Source: Balanoglossus misakiensis
Taxonomy: Eukaryota > Hemichordata
Assembly: GCA_040954595.2 (NCBI GenBank)
Contig: CM082577.2
Coordinates: 10,044,001 to 10,108,000 of the forward strand
Direction: 5' to 3'
DNA: 64,000 bases
Shown here one piece after another: positions 9,958 to 19,500 of the stretch; position 1 is the stretch's first letter; every line of letters begins with the position of its first letter. A model generated the notes under the pieces. The model was given only the letters and a program-made list of their open reading frames with translations. It made no database searches and was not told the origin of the DNA. The translations under genes and the position numbers were made by a program.

Positions 9958-10247
9958 GGAACTGATCAGCGCTTTTTCGTCGAGCTTCACTTCACGTTTG
10001 AATGCACTCGGAGCGTTCTCGACAAGCGAATTTTGGATATTCTCATTGAAAGAGGAAACTTCATGGGAATTTTGCAAGCGAATCAGCGAGCATCGGCGAG
10101 ACTGTTGGGTGTTGGGCAGCGCCCTCACCGTCGGAACTCGATTTTGCTTCATGCATTCGTTTATGAACTGCAGTGACTCACGAATAGCAGGTTTTCAACG
10201 TAACAGATTTTGATAGAGCTTTTTACAGTTTGATCAATATTTTTTTG
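9958..10247 (+). repeat. Left arm of a 0.3-kb inverted repeat pair
   Basis: Starts GGAACTGATCAGCGC and ends TTGATCAATATTTTTTTG. The reverse complement recurs at 12130-12453 with scattered mismatches and small indels. Both arms abut microsatellites. The pair brackets the promoter, 5' leader and first coding exon of the IFIT-like gene. It is either two opposite insertions of one unknown repeat or an inverted duplication. Confidence 0.8.
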
Positions 10248-10383
10248 GAAACACACACACAAACACTTACAAACTTGCGAGCTCATGAAGAAATGGAACC
10301 GATTACCACATACACCACTGTTTACTTGTGCACACCTCAGGAACAAGTACAGGCGAACCCAGGCGAACCCACACTACAGCGTT

Positions 10384-10557
10384 AAAACTGAAATCCACAG
10401 TGCTGTATGGGTTTTCCCCGGTCAGTCACCTCAGCAATTAAACTTTGAACTGCTGAGGTGAGGGCGCTCTTAAAGTGAATACGACCGTCACTTAAAAGCG
10501 AAATGCTGACTTGTTTCGGGTAATTGCTTGTAATAGTGCTGGGAAAAGGTATAAAAG
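10384..10557 (+). promoter_or_regulatory. IFIT-like gene promoter: two RAAANNGAAA sites, Rel site, TATA box
   Basis: AAAACTGAAA (10384-10393) and AAAAGCGAAA (10494-10503) both fit RAAANNGAAA, the IRF/ISRE core. GGGTTTTCCC (10409-10418) fits the Rel/Dorsal consensus GGGWWWWCCM. TATAAAAG lies at 10550-10557. All four lie within 175 bases, in the order expected for an IRF/NF-kB-inducible promoter. An 11-bp palindrome lies between the Rel site and the second IRF site. Confidence 0.55.
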
Positions 10558-10579
10558 ACAGTGTGCCCGTTTGTAAAAT

Positions 10580-10772
10580 AATTTGCCTGCATCATGGGGC
10601 GGCATTAAAATTACCGTGACGTGCATGACGTCAACAGGAACATGAGGTCACGGTGTGTTTGTGGGTGTGTTACAGTTTAACACTTCCTTGTCTGAGTATA
10701 GTATAGGCGAAGGACGTAAATTAACGCCTGCCGTCATCTAAATCTAGAGGAAATTAGAAATCGAGATACTAG
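10580..10772 (+). other. Predicted 5'-leader exon of the IFIT-like gene
   Basis: The TATA box at 10550 would place transcription start near 10580. A strong donor ACTAG|GTAAGT ends the exon at 10772. A matching acceptor, GATTATCTTCTAG, ends at 11810, and the ATG follows 49 bases later. No protein is encoded. The start position is approximate. Confidence 0.45.
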
Positions 10773-11858
10773 GTAAGTTGTTGTGGTTTTCTGGTGAATA
10801 CGTCATCATAAAAATTTGACTAAACTGTCTGTGGAAAACTCAAAGTGGATATAATGGTTGTACTCCACTAAGCAATTCATTTCCTCTTTTAATATACTGA
10901 TGTGTATAGTGCGTATCATTGTTTATCACATGATCTGGCCTTTCGCCAACTGTGTGACGTAGACCAGGTCGGATCAAAGTCCATATCACCCTTGTTCTAA
11001 GCCACCACTATTCACACTGATTCGCAGATCGACGTAGCTATCTTGTAAAATAATTAAAACAGAACTAACAGGCATTTAACGGTTTTTGAAGAAATCAAAT
11101 AAAACAATTGACGGTTCCACGACTGTGTCACGACGGAATTTTTACGTTCAGAGATCTTTTCTGTAATAATTGCATTCACCCAATGTGATTTAGGCTTATG
11201 TTGACAAAGATACTTGACCCAGAGTACGTGACAGGGCGAGATATCGCAGAGATATCACGCGTTAGGTTCATGTCATGTCTTGCATGGGTTCATGTGCTCC
11301 TGTTTATGCTGTGTTGGAAAACAGACCATAGATTTGGGGACACCAGAGAGGTTCTTGGTGCATTTTATGAGCTGACCTCTTCGTACAAAACCAAAATATG
11401 GAGAAGACAAATTCACGAAATTCGTGTCAAGGATTCTGTGCCACCTTTTGATCGGAACTGTTGCATTCATGTTTGACATAGATGCAAGTAGATGATATGT
11501 GACCGAAATGACATGTTGATGGCACCGATGGTTTAGACGTAAACACAAGCATTTATAAAAGAACACACTGGTTATCCCCAGTGGTTGCCTGCTTGGCATG
11601 TGGGTTTACAAGATGCATGTGCATATGTACAGCATGGTGCATTTTCCGATACCGAAGTTGAACAAAAAGATTGATCATAGGGGCCTGGTACTGGTCAGAC
11701 CTTGTTCCTTGCTTGCCATGAACTTTGCCTCAGATTTTCTTGGTGTGTAGATGATCGCAGCATTCTGTGAGCTAGCAGATAACGACTTTCAACTTTTGAT
11801 TATCTTCTAGTGATTACGACAGTCATTATCAGCGAACATACAACCAACCCCATAAAGC

Positions 11859-11951
11859 ATGGGTTATTGGGCGAAACTGAAAAAACAATTAGAAGATCTC
11901 CCGTGTCACTTCACTTGGAGTCTTGAAGATGGCACAATCAGAGAAATTAAT
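11859..11951 (+). CDS. IFIT-like gene coding exon 1
   Basis: 31 codons from ATG to AAT|GTATGT. Encodes MGYWAKLKKQLEDLPCHFTW and then SLEDGTIREIN. The CHFTW motif marks it as the IFIT N-terminus. The donor is the first unit of a 178-base (GTAT)n tract, so every repeat unit also offers a GTATGT donor. Confidence 0.75.
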
Positions 11952-14900
11952 GTATGTATGTATGTACAGTATGTATGTGTATGTATGTATGTATGTATGT
12001 ATGTATGTATGTATGTATGTATGTATGTATGTATGTATGTATGTATGTATGTATGTATGTATGTATGTATGCATGTATGTATGTATGTATGTATGTATGT
12101 ATGTATGTATGTATGTATGTATGTATGTACAAAAAAATATTGATCAAAATGTACATGTAAAGCTCTATCAAAACCTGTTACGTTGAAAACGAGTAACACT
12201 TTCCTGGAAAACAGGCGTAGCTCAACCTGCTATTCGTGAGTCACTGCACAGTTCAACAGTTCATAAACGAATACGTGAAGCAAAATCGGGTTCCGACGAT
12301 GAGGGCGCTGTCCAACACTCAACCGTCCCGCCGATTCGCTTGCAAATCATTCCCACGAAGTTTCCACTTTCAATGAGAAATCCACAATTCGAGAACGCTC
12401 CGAGTGCATTCAAACGTGAAGTAAAGCTCGACGACAAAGCGCTGGTCAGTTCCGTGAACGACAAATCGACTATAGGGTCGAGTGTTCCTGCTCGTAATAT
12501 GATTCGTCCAAAGTTTTAGACGTTGGGGGTTGAGTTGTGCGACTCGTTGCATTCCCCACGTCGAGCTAGCACGCCGAGGCTCAAAGAACCTTGAATGGCC
12601 GTAATTTCATCAAACCAAGTCCGATTTTCACACGACATGCGTTAATGGAATCGCACTGACATCAGCTTTCAGTTTGTGACGTATCAAAGTTGAGAAACCC
12701 ATTCATTATATTCTTTTTATTCATTTAGGACTTGAAGAACAGAGTAGATGAAAGCTACAAAGAGTATCCGGACAAACAGCAAGTGCCAATGCTAGCTCTG
12801 ATAGGATATCTCAGAGTGTCTCCAATGAATCCGCTCAAGCAAATGGACTATGAAAGTGCCATTGCAAAATTGGAGGAAGCTCTTGAGGTAAATGACAAGG
12901 AGATACAATTAGACGAAGGGGCCGTGGGAGACAGGATTATCGTTCTTGCAGATTTGGCGTGGATTTATTTCAAAAAGGGTGACATTGGCAAAGCCAAGGA
13001 AAACTACAACGAAGTAAAGAAATTGTTAGAACAAAATGAAAGGTCGAAAGAGACAAGTGCTTACATGGATGCCCATGAAGCATTCGTCTCATGGTGGTTT
13101 AGTGTCAAAGTGTTTGACCGTGCTATTGCGCTCTATGAGAAAGCCTTAGAGTCCTATCCAAACAAGGAGCCATGGCTCTTTGAATTAGCTCTGCTTTTGG
13201 ATAGAAAGAGCCGTAAGCCTGACGGAAGAAATGCAAAAGACAGAGTGGGAGAAATTGTAAAAAAGGTCGAAGAAATTGTAAAAAAAGTCATCGAATTAAA
13301 TCCGAAACGAAGTTTGGCAAGAGTTATCTATGGCAAAATAATGTACGGGCAGGGAGAAGAGAAACGTGCATTTAATGAATTCAATATGGCTTTAACGGAA
13401 TCCCCGTGTAGCGTCACAGTTTTGCAAAGAATCGCGCAATTTTTAGGCCATATCAAGAAGCTTGATGTGGCATTAAAGCTTTTCGGTGATGCACTCGAAC
13501 ATGCTCCAGGGTCGTCTTTCATTCTGCATCAAATATCTCAGATATATAAGAGCAAGTACTTTGCTAATCGTTGTAAGGTAAGGGACGATTTGAAAAAAGC
13601 CTACGAATATTGTAAGGAAGCGGACGAGGCATCTGCAGGTACAAATTTTCCGGCTGCGCGTGATTTGGCTTATCTCACTGGACAGATCGGAATACACGAC
13701 AAGAATAAGAGTAAAATAGCTGACGCAAACACTTTGTTCAGTAGATTGGTCAACGACGAAGAGTTGCCCGAGGCTGATAGGACTTCAGCTCATTTCAACT
13801 TCGGACAATTTTTTAGTAATCTATACAAATACCACAAAAAAGACAATAGCCATATTGACAATGCTATCATGCATTACAATGAAGCTATCGTCACAAAGCA
13901 ACCCAGTTGGACACGCAACAAAGCTTGTTCGGAAATTTTAGAAATGACAAGATTCAAAAAAGACGCGCAGTCTTTGGAACTACGGGGCCTTGCTCAACAA
14001 ACTTTAGGTAAAGTAAGTGAAGCTATTTCCATGTATGAGGGGGCATATCAATTAGAACGTTCTTGTGAAACAGCCGTCGCCTTGTTCGATTTACATCTTG
14101 GTAACGGAAACTTACCGAAAGCTGAAACTTTCCTTTCTGCAGTCAAAAATAACGATCCCGAGCAATACACACATATGAGAGGGAGATATCACTTAGCGAG
14201 AGGTCAGCAGGAAAAGGATAAAGCCAGAAAAGAATTCTCGGTGTCTGCCGAGTTTGGTAACTTCGACGGTGCGTCAGCTCTTGTTGATATTTTGGCCAAA
14301 TGTCATGAACACGAAAAATTTGAACAGGAATGGTTTCGGGATTGTGCCAAAGTGAAACGCGTTATCGAGGAACGCAACGCGACTGACAACAGCTCTATCG
14401 AAATCTTAAACGAAAGACTCGACTCGATCATGTTGCCACCAATAAAGCTACATGCATTTACTGAAGCATGTAACTTGTATATTAAATTTTGCTGTGATCA
14501 GCTAAGTGGAAACGACCCTGAGCAAACTGAGGCTGCCGTGAAAATTTTGGAAGAACTGCGGAAGTCATTGGATCATACAATGACCAAATTCCAAGAACGC
14601 TTCTATCCAGACGCGCCCAACGGGAGGGATAATTACAGAGCAAACTTTACTGTTTTAGATACGGAGAAGAAATTGAACAAAATGGTCGATGATATAGAAA
14701 GAGCAAAGGGTTATAATTGGCCTGAATTCGGATCGAAATACCCTGCTCTTGTGCAGAAATTGAAAGAATGTCAACCTGCCTATGATCCCAGTGACAAATG
14801 GCTGCATTACGTTTTTGAAATCACAAATACTGAGAAGCATAAAGATAAAATCATGACATCAGAGACAGAGATCACTATTGACGGTGTATCGAAAAACGTT

Positions 14901-15035
14901 GTCCAGTTCTTACCGGAAGCCTTTATTAAGATCATCGACATAGTCCGTGTATTTTTTCGTGAAATTCAACGGGAAAAGGTTTCTGTGAAAGTGAATCTAC
15001 TTGGAAGATACTTCTTTTTCTCAGACCTGATATAA
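11859..15035 (+). CDS. IFIT-like tetratricopeptide-repeat protein (799 aa, two coding exons)
   Basis: Coding exons 11859-11951 and 12729-15035 (acceptor TTTATTCATTTAG) join in phase 0. The N-terminus matches the IFIT family: LPCHFTWSLED resembles the LKCHFTW motif, and INDLKNRVDES resembles the region after it. Both motifs appear only when the two exons are joined. TPR helices run through most of residues 60-520, for example YESAIAKLEEALEV, ADLAWIYFKKGDIGKAKENY and GKVSEAISMYEGAYQLE. IFITs are cytoplasmic RNA- or protein-binding effectors of antiviral responses, usually 400-500 aa. This one has about 250 extra C-terminal residues that I do not recognise. A short first and a huge second coding exon also match vertebrate IFIT genes. 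The function is inferred from the family. Confidence 0.8.
11952..12129. repeat. (GTAT)n microsatellite at the splice donor
   Basis: About 44 GTAT units with small interruptions near the start (TACAGTATGTATGTG) and at 12071. It begins exactly at the donor of IFIT-like coding exon 1 and ends at the right arm of the inverted repeat. Confidence 0.97.
12130..12453 (-). repeat. Right arm of the 0.3-kb inverted repeat pair
   Basis: Reverse complement of 9958-10247 with a few small insertions (for example 12195-12220). Lies inside the intron between the two coding exons of the IFIT-like gene. Confidence 0.8.
12729..15035 (+). CDS. IFIT-like gene coding exon 2
   Basis: 769 codons including TAA, without interruption, from acceptor TTTATTCATTTAG|GAC. 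Contains all TPR repeats and the unrecognised C-terminal extension (roughly after the ILNERLDSIMLPP segment). The 3' flank has an ATTAAA at 15535-15540 as a possible polyadenylation signal. Confidence 0.9.
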   Translation, partial: DLKNRVDESYKEYPDKQQVPMLALIGYLRVSPMNPLKQMDYESAIAKLEEALEVNDKEIQLDEGAVGDRIIVLADLAWIYFKKGDIGKAKENYNEVKKLLEQNERSKETSAYMDAHEAFVSWWFSVKVFDRAIALYEKALESYPNKEPWLFELALLLDRKSRKPDGRNAKDRVGEIVKKVEEIVKKVIELNPKRSLARVIYGKIMYGQGEEKRAFNEFNMALTESPCSVTVLQRIAQFLGHIKKLDVALKLFGDALEHAPGSSFILHQISQIYKSKYFANRCKVRDDLKKAYEYCKEADEASAGTNFPAARDLAYLTGQIGIHDKNKSKIADANTLFSRLVNDEELPEADRTSAHFNFGQFFSNLYKYHKKDNSHIDNAIMHYNEAIVTKQPSWTRNKACSEILEMTRFKKDAQSLELRGLAQQTLGKVSEAISMYEGAYQLERSCETAVALFDLHLGNGNLPKAETFLSAVKNNDPEQYTHMRGRYHLARGQQEKDKARKEFSVSAEFGNFDGASALVDILAKCHEHEKFEQEWFRDCAKVKRVIEERNATDNSSIEILNERLDSIMLPPIKLHAFTEACNLYIKFCCDQLSGNDPEQTEAAVKILEELRKSLDHTMTKFQERFYPDAPNGRDNYRANFTVLDTEKKLNKMVDDIERAKGYNWPEFGSKYPALVQKLKECQPAYDPSDKWLHYVFEITNTEKHKDKIMTSETEITIDGVSKNVVQFLPEAFIKIIDIVRVFFREIQREKVSVKVNLLGRYFFFSDLI

Positions 15036-16038
15036 ATACGCGCTTTACGCTTACATAAAATAGGAGATGGTTTATGGAAGTATTTCTAGAAACCATTCAA
15101 ACGTAAAGTCCTGATTGTCTCGCTTAAGTTCCAGAATTGGCATAGATTTTTGCGAATAATTTTCAAACACCAATATATGTTCATTGCTTATTACGTCTTA
15201 ATGGTAATATTGAAAGCAGGCTAATCATCTAGTCGTAGACGGCAAAAAAACATCTGATCTGAAAAGAAAGTCTTCTATATATATACCTATATTTTAAATG
15301 TTTGTTTTGATTTGATTGATTGATTTTCTGTAAATGTAAATGTTCTGATTTTACAATTGTGACATTTTTAAGGGCCAAACTTCGTATTTCAGAGAATTTG
15401 ACGATATACAAAGCTATATCCGATTAACTAGATTCGCAGGTTTTTGATTTAGGAACTCCCAACTGTTGACGTTATTCGCCTACTGTACTGTAAATAATTT
15501 CAACGTTGTAAAACAACATCTTATTTGTTGATATATTAAAACAATGTGTGTAATATCTAAACGCCAACAGTTTGAATCATAGTTCTATCGAATTATCTTT
15601 ATGTCCCTCACCATCTAACATAACCAGAATTCACATAAAAGTACAATTTTAGTAGTTGTTTCCTTTGATATTCCATTTTATATTTTCTTTTCTGGTGAAA
15701 TAGATCAAATCAAACTGAGTAAGTTTGTTTTAGCTCCAATTTTAAGGTTTACTATATGCTCCATATGTATGTGAAAATATGGGATTTGATGCCATTGAAA
15801 TCTCTTTCATCGGTAAGAGTCAATTTAATTGGATGACGGTATACACTCACTTGTAAACTGTAATCGATTTGTTTTGTTGACTTAACTTTCTTTTTAATGA
15901 TTGGATTGTAAACTATTCGTTCTGTAAAAGTTAATGTGATTGGTTGACTTTACTTTATTGCACAGAAATGACTGGATTGTAAAAAAATTGTCAAGTAAAT
16001 ACATTTTATGAAAACAAAAAAAATGTAGTGTGTGTGTG

Positions 16039-16042
<4 letters not shown>
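15036..16042. other. Convergent 3' flanks of the IFIT-like and sulfotransferase genes
   Basis: AT-rich sequence between two convergent genes. Plus-strand ATTAAA at 15535-15540 may end the IFIT-like transcript. Minus-strand AATAAA (15959-15954) may end the sulfotransferase transcript, which would place the (GTAT)n tract in its 3'UTR. No coding sequence seen. Confidence 0.5.
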
Positions 16043-16072
<30 letters not shown>

Positions 16073-16370
16073 TGTATGTATGTATGTATGTATGTATGTA
16101 TGTATGTATGTATGTATGTATGTATGTATGTATGTATGTATGTATGTATGTATGAATGTATGTATGTATGTATGTATGTATGTATGTATGTATGTATGTA
16201 TGTATGTATGTATGTATGTATGTATGTATGTATGTATGTATGTATGTATGTATGTATGTATGTATGTATGTATGTATGTATGTATGTATGTATGTATGTA
16301 TGTATGTATGTATGTATGTATGTATGTATGTATGTATGTATGTATGTATGTATGTATGTATGTATGTATG
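16043..16370. repeat. (GTAT)n microsatellite
   Basis: About 82 GTAT units with one substitution (TGAATG at 16153). Lies 84 bases below the sulfotransferase stop codon. Confidence 0.97.
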
Positions 16371-16453
16371 CGAAGATGGCTGTCTCTGAATATAAACCAA
16401 ACTCACAGGCATATTGTTAAACAAAAACTGGTGACGCTCGTAACTTTTGTTGC

Positions 16454-16566
16454 TCAAAGTTCAAAGGTCATTTCCAAGTCACTGTCTTTTAACCAGCTTC
16501 TGTAATGTTTATCGAAGCGGTCGTTCTCTTCGGCTGTGAAATAAGTCCTCCATCCCCCCGCGATTC
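16454..16566 (-). CDS. Sulfotransferase exon 6 and stop
   Basis: Acceptor ATTATGTTCTCAG. Encodes GIAGGWRTYFTAEENDRFDK and a C-terminus ending EMTFEL, then TGA. Contains the RKGxxGxW PAPS-binding segment together with the end of exon 5. Confidence 0.9.
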
Positions 16567-19500
16567 CTGAGAACATAATAAAAAAATCTTATTGTTCAAA
16601 TAATCAAATTTCGCTTCTCTTTTATGGAAGGTGTTTGTGCGTGACCACATGTCTGTAGAATAACCAGCGCTAGAAGTCGTTTTCCACACTTCATGTTTTC
16701 CTGTGTGACACGGACAACGAATTTAAAGAGTTTTATCATGCGAATTCAGTCCACCACAGCTGCAGTTTGGTTGTAAATAATTCGCATCAATATCTGACTC
16801 CAATCTCGATTGTCGTTTTTTTTTATTTCACACTTAATAAAACTTTATGTTGAGAAAAACAGTAAAAATACGATTGTAAAACATTGTCTTGCTACAGACT
16901 GAGCAAGTTTTATTTGAACAGCCAGGTGATCAAAACGTGATCGACATGTGTCATTTACCACAGAAATAGACATTTGGCAAACATGGCAAATGTTTTTGTT
17001 TCCCGTGTAAAAGCGTTTACTAAATAAGTACATCGACTTGCCTTTTCTCACAAACGGAGAAGCTTCTTCGGCCTTCACCAGAAGCTTGGCTTCACAGTAG
17101 CTGCTTTTCAGGGCCAACTTATTTTGCTTCATGTTCTTGAAGGTGCAGTGGTCGGTGATCTTTTCAACGACTTGCTCCGTCAAATGTACTTCTAAGAACT
17201 TGGCGATCTGTCGGACGCTACCAGCCAAGTCCTAATCGAGTAAAGCAAGCAGAGTTCAAGTTGGCGAGAAACATCCCAAATAGCATTTCAACACAATCTT
17301 CAAAAGGCTCTCTCCTTAAAAAATACCTGCACTGATATCAGAAAGTCTTAATTAAAGCAAAATTACATTTATAGTTTTTAAAAGAGCTGGTGTGTTTTCA
17401 TACTGCTCTATAGGCTACGCGGTATTTCCACGGGACTATGCGTATAATCCTTGTTTTCTGTGAAGTTACGCACTATAGCGGCCACTGTTTGTATTGTATA
17501 TGTTCATTGTAATGTATTTAAATGGAATTGACCAAATGTTCTTGTATAATAATACTATGGCATACACTTCCAATGGCGTGAACAACAAGCGAGATGACAG
17601 GGAAAAATAGTAACATCTCACAAAAAGCTGAACAGATACACAGTCACTGGTGTTGCCATGGCAGTGGGGTTTCTATGACATCGTTGTTGTTCCCCATTGC
17701 ATTGTTATGATGCGCGTAAATAGCACGATTTGGAATGTGTGATGTACTATGTAATAGTGACAAACAAGCTTCAGATGATCTGGTGGAAAAGTGTGACACT
17801 TTTTTCATACGGGAACTTTGAACTTTTCATAATTAACGGTGTTACATTCATTGACATCACATCTTACCTTGAGCATGTCTTCGTATTTCAAGAACAACAC
17901 ATTCTTCTCGTGTCGCCTATCCCACCACTCCAGAACATGTTCGTGCCATTTGCTGCCATCATCTGCAAACATATAAGGCAGGAGTGAATTTGCTGTTGAC
18001 AGTTAACGCTGTCTAAGATCATTTCTAGCCCGGTTGTTGCAGTAACCGTGTTACTTTAGAACCAACCTGACGTCAATTAAATTCCTCCAATCGCATTTCA
18101 GTTCCTCCAGTGGGCGTTGTGACGTCACCATGGCTTCGACAAGGAAACGACACATACACGGACCGTAATGTAATGCGATGTGATTGCCTTCCCTTCTGAA
18201 CTTAAGGAAGCCGGCGCGATGAGTAAAGACTAAAGACAATTTACCCAAGTACTCACATGTCATTGATTGATATCCTTCTCTGAATTCCAAGAAATCCGCG
18301 AGGAAATCGCCGAAATTTCTGTAGGGTTGGGCAGTTGTGTTTGCACGTGACTCAAACAGCAACTGAACCATGTGGTACATCGATACAGCTACGTCTTTGG
18401 GATTGCGGGCCACATAGATTACCTTTATTTTGGGAGTAAAAAAATGTAGAAGGCATTACATCGTTGTCCCTTCTCTACTGTGTTCATGGTTTCACAGTGC
18501 AAGTCTGCAATGTCAACCCAACCACACAACGAATGTCCATGCTGGTATGGTCCATGAAAAAAAATATTTTTTTTTTCAAAATAAATATAATGGTCACAGA
18601 TAACGGTCAAGTATTATTATAATACACTCTTTACCAGCCAATTTAAACCACACGATTTCTTGACCTTCAAGTTTACATTTGTATTCGGCGGCCGCCGCCA
18701 TATTCATCGCGAATAATCACCGTCTGGTGATGTTGAAGAGGACGCAACTTCGGTGCATGCATCGTTAAACATGCCATACCTTGACTTTCTTCTCCTCGAT
18801 TGCTGTCGGCAGGAACTCCCGCCGCAAATGACTGCACAGTACCCTGGGCGACGCCATCTTGTCGAGGCAGAAGCCGTCCGGTACGAGGAAGTTCTTCTGA
18901 ATTCCCGCGCACACTCGGTCCTCGTCGGCGGAGAGAGCAAATTCTACGTACGGCACTCTGACGTCACACGGCACATCTTTAACGGCGTCGGTGTCTCCAC
19001 CATTCAGAACAAGCGAGAGGATCTCTTTCATCCATGTTGTGCCTAATGGGGAATAGATTCATTCTAAATATTGCGTTGCGCAGTGTAATGCTCTTAAAGT
19101 AGCCCCTACACATTACATTACGATAGCAACACGCCAGAAATTTAACATTAAGCCTATATATATACACTGTACATTTCGCCGCGTTAACAGTCGTGCCAGT
19201 GGCACTGTACGCTCTCATTTGATTAGAAATTTGCTCACATTTGACATGCTTACTACTTGGTATACGCCTGGTCAGCGTCTCTTTTAAACAAAAATGAGTA
19301 ACACTTTCTCCCACGCCTCTCGCTCCACTGCGTCACTCCATATTCAGTCTCTGTCCAGGTTTAAATTGTAGTTTACCTGTCAATCTAATTACAGCCTTGT
19401 CATTGTGTACTGAAGACTTTTTCAATTGAACTAAGATGCTGTTTTCCGACTAATCATTTACAAAAGGCGAAACTAAAATAGGCCAAGTTTATAGTCTGCG

